In this document: piece by piece, positions 59,746-64,000 of the stretch
Position numbering within the stretch: the first letter of the stretch is position 1
How the letters are laid out: every line of letters starts with the position of its first letter
Source: Phoronis australis
Lineage: Eukaryota > Phoronida > Phoronidae
Assembly (NCBI GenBank): GCA_002633005.1
Contig: NMRA01000270.1
Span: forward strand, 62,001 to 126,000
Length of the DNA: 64,000 bases
Direction of reading: 5' to 3'
Notes under the pieces: generated by a model
The model's input: only the letters and a program-made list of their open reading frames with translations
Database searches by the model: none
Told to the model about the DNA's origin: nothing
Position numbers and translations under genes: made by a program

Positions 59746-60359
59746 TTATTTCACCATGCTGTAAATCGTAATTCAAACGACATTTAAGTCTTAGTTGGAG
59801 TTCGGGAAAACACATTTGACTCCAGGTGAATTAGGATAATTAAAGTTAATCCTTTATGTCAAAAATGCATAAAGAGCTTTGACAACTTACGCTGTTACAC
59901 AATTTCCCGCGTTGTTGAGATTAAATATGTCGGGCCATTTTTCGGTGAGAAGTTTGTGCCTATACCTAGCTGTGTTATTCAGCTTTTTAGTTAGGCAGTG
60001 AGGTGTAATTCATATTCCAATTTGTAGCCTACAATGTCGCAAACTTTTGAGGAGCATGAACCTCTCGACTTTGCCACCACACCAGCTTTTAAAGCGGCTA
60101 TAAACCGATCCCACTTTCCGTCCGAGATTTTGGCAACTCACCAACCATAATTTTTAATTAGGTTGTAATCCAACCACCCATAATTTTAAATTATTCGTGA
60201 ATTATACATGATGCATATGTCAAGTTTTATTCTTTTTAGATATTTTCGGTCTTCAGTGTTTCATTAGCCAACAACGGTCCATCAGACACCACAACGGCAG
60301 CTAATTGGGTTTTCCTCGAAGTGGCTGTAATATTTTATGTAGGCCCACTATCAACACTA

Positions 60360-60869
60360 GAGGCCCTTTCATACTGACTTAACTCCGGTCAGAGAGGAGC
60401 GTCGAGATAAACAGCGCAGTTAACTGGACCGTTCATACTGGCTTTGGTAGTTAATGAACATCGAAGTAAAAGGTTGGTGACGCTGACGTCATCGAAGTTA
60501 TCACAAGGTAGCGCTGCACGCTAAGATTTTTTTCAATGAGACAATTTGAGAACCTTTACATGTGCTAAATGACATTAAAATTATTTTTAAATCGTTTAGT
60601 TGTTGTTAGAGCAAAATATAAGCAGCTATTAGTGACAAAACTACCCTGTAACTGTTGACGATAACAGTGGCACCTGGCAATAACTTCGATTGGACCGAAG
60701 TTAAGCGTTCATACTGCACCGCAGCGTCGACGCTGCGCTTTTAATCCATCTGTTAACTGCGATGTTGACTGGAGCTGTTAACTGCAATCAAGGACCGGAG
60801 TTAAGCCTTCATACTGACAGCAACTCCCCAAACCATTGTCGCCTCGAAGTTAGTATGAAAGGCCCTTTA
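60360..60869. mobile_element. MITE (GGCCCTTTCATACT family), copy 2, both ends present
   Basis: The left end AGGCCCTTTCATACTGACTT and right end AGTATGAAAGGCCCTTT form inverted repeats of about 15 bp with one mismatch. The interior contains further inverted motifs (TTAACTCCGGTC and GACCGGAGTTAAG). About 510 bp, non-autonomous. Superfamily not determined. Confidence 0.85.
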
Positions 60870-61860
60870 AAAAGAGACTACTTTCAATATATGTAATAAA
60901 TAGTATCTATTTAACTATCTGAACACAGCTACTAGCATGCACTATAAACATGTTGGTAGCCATGATTAACCACAGCTGACAATATAAACAAAAAGTAAAG
61001 CACTGAGCTCATCATGTTACAACGGTGGTGTGACTTCAGCAGCTGTAGAATGTAGGTTAAGGTGCTTGGTCAAGATTCTCCATTCTGCCTGGCGCAGAAT
61101 TCTCCATTCTGCCTGGCGCATAGGGAGTATGATTTAGTTCAACCAGCAAAGTGCTTGGCTGCAACACTCGAGTTTCAGGAGCTGTCCCATTCTGGGACTG
61201 GTCTCAGGAAAAGATTTTTCTTGTAGATGTCACTTTAACAAAAAAGTAAGTGTAGAGCCCTACATTTACCAACCATTGTCAGTAATCTTTCATGATGAAA
61301 CCAGCTTTGATAAAGAGGATGCCAGTAACAGAAACGACACCTAATAAGAAACAATAATTTTTAAACTCAATTTTTGTCTACGATGAACATTAGGCTTAAA
61401 AAGGAATGGTATCTGCACTACTGAACTTATAAAAAGGAACTAAATCTGTTTCAGCCATACGAATCATCACATTCACAACTATATCACACCGAGCCGGCTT
61501 GTCAGCCATCATGTGCTTGAACCACTTTTGATAACTCCAAAGAAATTTGCTAAAATGCCAGGTGTTACTAAGAACTTTGACTTAAAGATTACAAGTATGA
61601 CAGCCTGGACGCCATGTCTAGGATGTTTTGAGGCGAGATTGTTGCTTTAATCCTCACAAAGTTATCCAGGAGTACACGTCACCACTTTTGGCTGAACTCC
61701 TCAAAACACTCATAGCCTTCCTTGCAGGAATTGTTGCTACAGTACTTTTTCACTGATTTAGCACAAAATATGGCCAACACGTGAAATTTCGGTAAAAAAC
61801 AAGAACAATACTTACTAGGAGACACTTGATAAGAAGAGCACGACGTTTCAAGACTAACTC
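60870..61860. other. No gene seen
   Basis: Contains a short direct repeat, ATTCTCCATTCTGCCTGGCG (near 61076 and 61098). No supported exon. Confidence 0.45.
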
Positions 61861-61865
61861 AGGCC

Positions 61866-62100
61866 CTTGATCACACGGCTGTAACACCTGATCCCAAGTA
61901 GGAGGAAGTTGCAGACTCCCTGGTCATGGTTGAGTGGGGGGTTGCACTAAATGTTGTACTTTGTCTCTTTGATATTATGGTCTTATGGAGTGCCAATGTT
62001 TCTTTCTGGATAAAGGTGTATTATCCATATTGATGGTGTGGCCAGATGAAACTAAGTGGTCACCAATAGCAGAAGGTTTGGTCAGTGAAATCCAATTTTG
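61866..62100 (-). pseudogene. Decayed Penelope-like retroelement 3' end (GIY-YIG region)
   Basis: In two - frames the text reads SAIGDHLVSSGHTINMDN, then further along LQLPPTWDQVLQP. Both resemble the C-terminal part of Penelope-like element polyproteins (GIY-YIG endonuclease end followed by the L-PP-x-WD motif). A GGCCTGAGTTAGTCTTGAAACG-like tail (about 61842-61867 on -) fits the usual 3' terminus. Stops and a frame change separate the parts, and no intact reverse transcriptase was found upstream. Confidence 0.6.
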
Positions 62101-62599
62101 TTAAAATGTCTCCACAAAAGTAAAGATCAAGAACAGTTAGTCTATTGCAAGCATGTTTTGCAGTGCGCAAATGTCTCTCCAATCAACATTTTATAAAGTT
62201 CTCCTTTGCAAAAATGTGATCAACCACTGAAAAATGGAAAACGACCCTTTTGGCAATTATGATTGTGCAAAATAAATGGAGAATTGCCCTAAACTTGATG
62301 TTTCTAGTCCTAGGAGCAGAAGAAAACTTGAGATATCATCACGCAACTGACCACCAGTCAAGAGATACATGAACTTGATTTTTCACACCATCACAACAAC
62401 GACATAAAGTGCCAAGACATGGACACTTTTTCATGTTAAAACGCTGTATTACGGCTACCAGCTAATGGCCATATGCTAGAATGCCTTTGAAAAATCAAAA
62501 AGCAGTAATTTTGGCAATAATTCTTGCCTAACACTGCTAAGATTTTACCATAATACATGAGGAAGTGAGTTTCAGTAGACATTAATTCAAAGTTACTTC

Positions 62600-62960
62600 A
62601 ACTGAAACTTGCATGCTAATTCCTTATCTCTATGATTGCTTACGCTTGGTCAAATGAGAACCACAACACATATAACAATGATGTGAATAAGAAGTACATT
62701 AAACTTTGTGTCGAAAATGATCTACCGTATATCACTCAACCATAAGTAAGAATCGTGACATGGTGTAGGGGAATAACGCTGCATGATGCGGCCTGTGACC
62801 CCCAAAGGCACGTCATTAGTGTAAAGTTAACACATTGTCAATGAATACAACTGCATTTTGTTTAGCGTAGATGATGTTCAAATAGCATAGTCGTTTAGTT
62901 CCTGTTAAACATTAGCACAGTTAGGAGAACTGCAAATACATCTTTAATCTAGTGCGCAAC
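62600..62960. repeat. Dispersed repeat, copy 2
   Basis: Partner of 27450-27855, somewhat shorter through deletions. It has no inverted ends that I can see. Confidence 0.75.
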
Positions 62961-64000
62961 ACAGGACAAAAGATTGAAAGATGCAAAACTATGTTGGCAT
63001 TTTCCAAGATCAGAATAACAACAAGTATCATTTTATTGTGCTTTTTTCAAAAGAAACCATGAACGTACCAAAAACTTTGTAGTTATGACTCATGCTCCCG
63101 CAACCAATCACCTACTTTCAAAAATCTTCCTAATACAGTCATTAAGCTCTGAGCTTCAAACACACTGTACCCTCTAGTTTTAAGAATGTTCAATTAGAAC
63201 GAACGCCCATTGATCGGACGTACCAGAGAAATTCTCAAGGTTGAGACACTGAAAAATTAATTATTTTCAACAGAGGTTGTACCAAATTTTAGAAATAGGC
63301 AACATTTGCTGTGCCAAATTCAAGAACAGTGATGGATGAGAACGATTATTCAGCTCTACGTAACAGATCATGAGAAGCATGAAAGTGTTGCAATGACAGC
63401 TATTTTCCCAAATTTTGTTAACTACCAAATCATATTTTCAAATTCTGCTGATAAAAATGCAGTTTGTCTATTATGAACAATGCCAAAATTGCCCTTGTCC
63501 CAGTCTTCCGAATCAAGAAAATTCCAATTAGGTTTGAATTTCAATGTCCCAAATTTTAGAGACTGCCTCAAACTCCAGAACTTTTACAGTAACAGCCCAC
63601 ACATAACTTGGAATAGGTAACACAAATTTAATATGGTTTTTTATTCAAATTGGTCTGTGAAGGCACTCACTTCTGCAAAATGTCAGCCGAAAAGTTGTTC
63701 AATGTTATTAAGAATATGATTTGCTAAACCGTTCAAAGTGTCAGGGCTATTCAAAGTAGGCACTTGGAACTTGGTAGACAAATTGCCTCACTTTCCCTGC
63801 AGGCCAACTAAATGGATAAGTACAAGTACCGTAGTCCTGTATCCCACCACTAGAGAGCAGTCCACCACCACTTCAATTTAATGAACCAGGAATGATTTTA
63901 GAAAAAACCTGTGCGTCAATCAAACCTATGGGTCAATTACAAGGACCCATGGATCACGTTAATATGCTGTCCTTTGACAAATCGTTTTTTTAGGGGGGAA
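62961..64000. other. No gene seen to the window end
   Basis: AT-rich, no open frame of note, no recognised repeat. Confidence 0.5.

Overview
This is eukaryotic, animal-type genomic DNA: AT-rich, short exons separated by kilobase introns with GT..AG ends, dense dispersed repeats, minisatellites, miniature inverted-repeat elements (MITEs) and N gaps. The proteins are animal-like and the repeat style and apparent heterozygosity suggest an outbred marine invertebrate. I cannot name the species from the sequence alone.

Two protein-coding genes can be supported, and they converge. At the left edge on the + strand are the last four coding exons (1071-3452, stop at 3450-3452) of a mitochondrial carrier homolog (MTCH1/MTCH2 family, outer mitochondrial membrane). 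A possible 15-nt microexon lies at 33-47. On the - strand, nine coding exons between 28158 (start codon) and 11179 encode an SLC1-family sodium-coupled excitatory amino acid (glutamate/aspartate) transporter. All the landmark pieces are there: TM1-TM6, a glycosylated extracellular loop, the HP1 serine motif, NMDGT in TM7, HP2, and the DxxR and NVLGD motifs of TM8. Its last C-terminal exon and 3' end are not identified with confidence; one candidate lies near 10500-10665.

The transporter locus is damaged by assembly. A single N at 12624 cuts exon 7 and removes roughly 20 codons, right beside a 69-bp tandem repeat. Exon 6 is present twice (14255-14488 and 16496-16729) in a 1.6-2.3 kb direct duplication around an N gap at 15270-15311. 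A third direct duplication (24537-25471 and 25473-26409) surrounds another single N. These look like two haplotypes laid end to end rather than true tandem duplications. The two exon-6 copies even carry different insertions of the same MITE family about 185 bp apart, each missing from the other copy.

From 28171 to 64000 I find no convincing protein-coding exon. This stretch contains MITE pairs, foldback elements, three small hairpins, a tandem array of palindromes (32844-33070), degenerate satellite-like arrays, GCCCA-rich repeats and a decayed Penelope-like retroelement end (61866-62100). Intron 4-5 of the transporter holds a striking element (about 18852-20603) whose body is a higher-order repeat of about 440 bp made of three monomers of about 147 bp.
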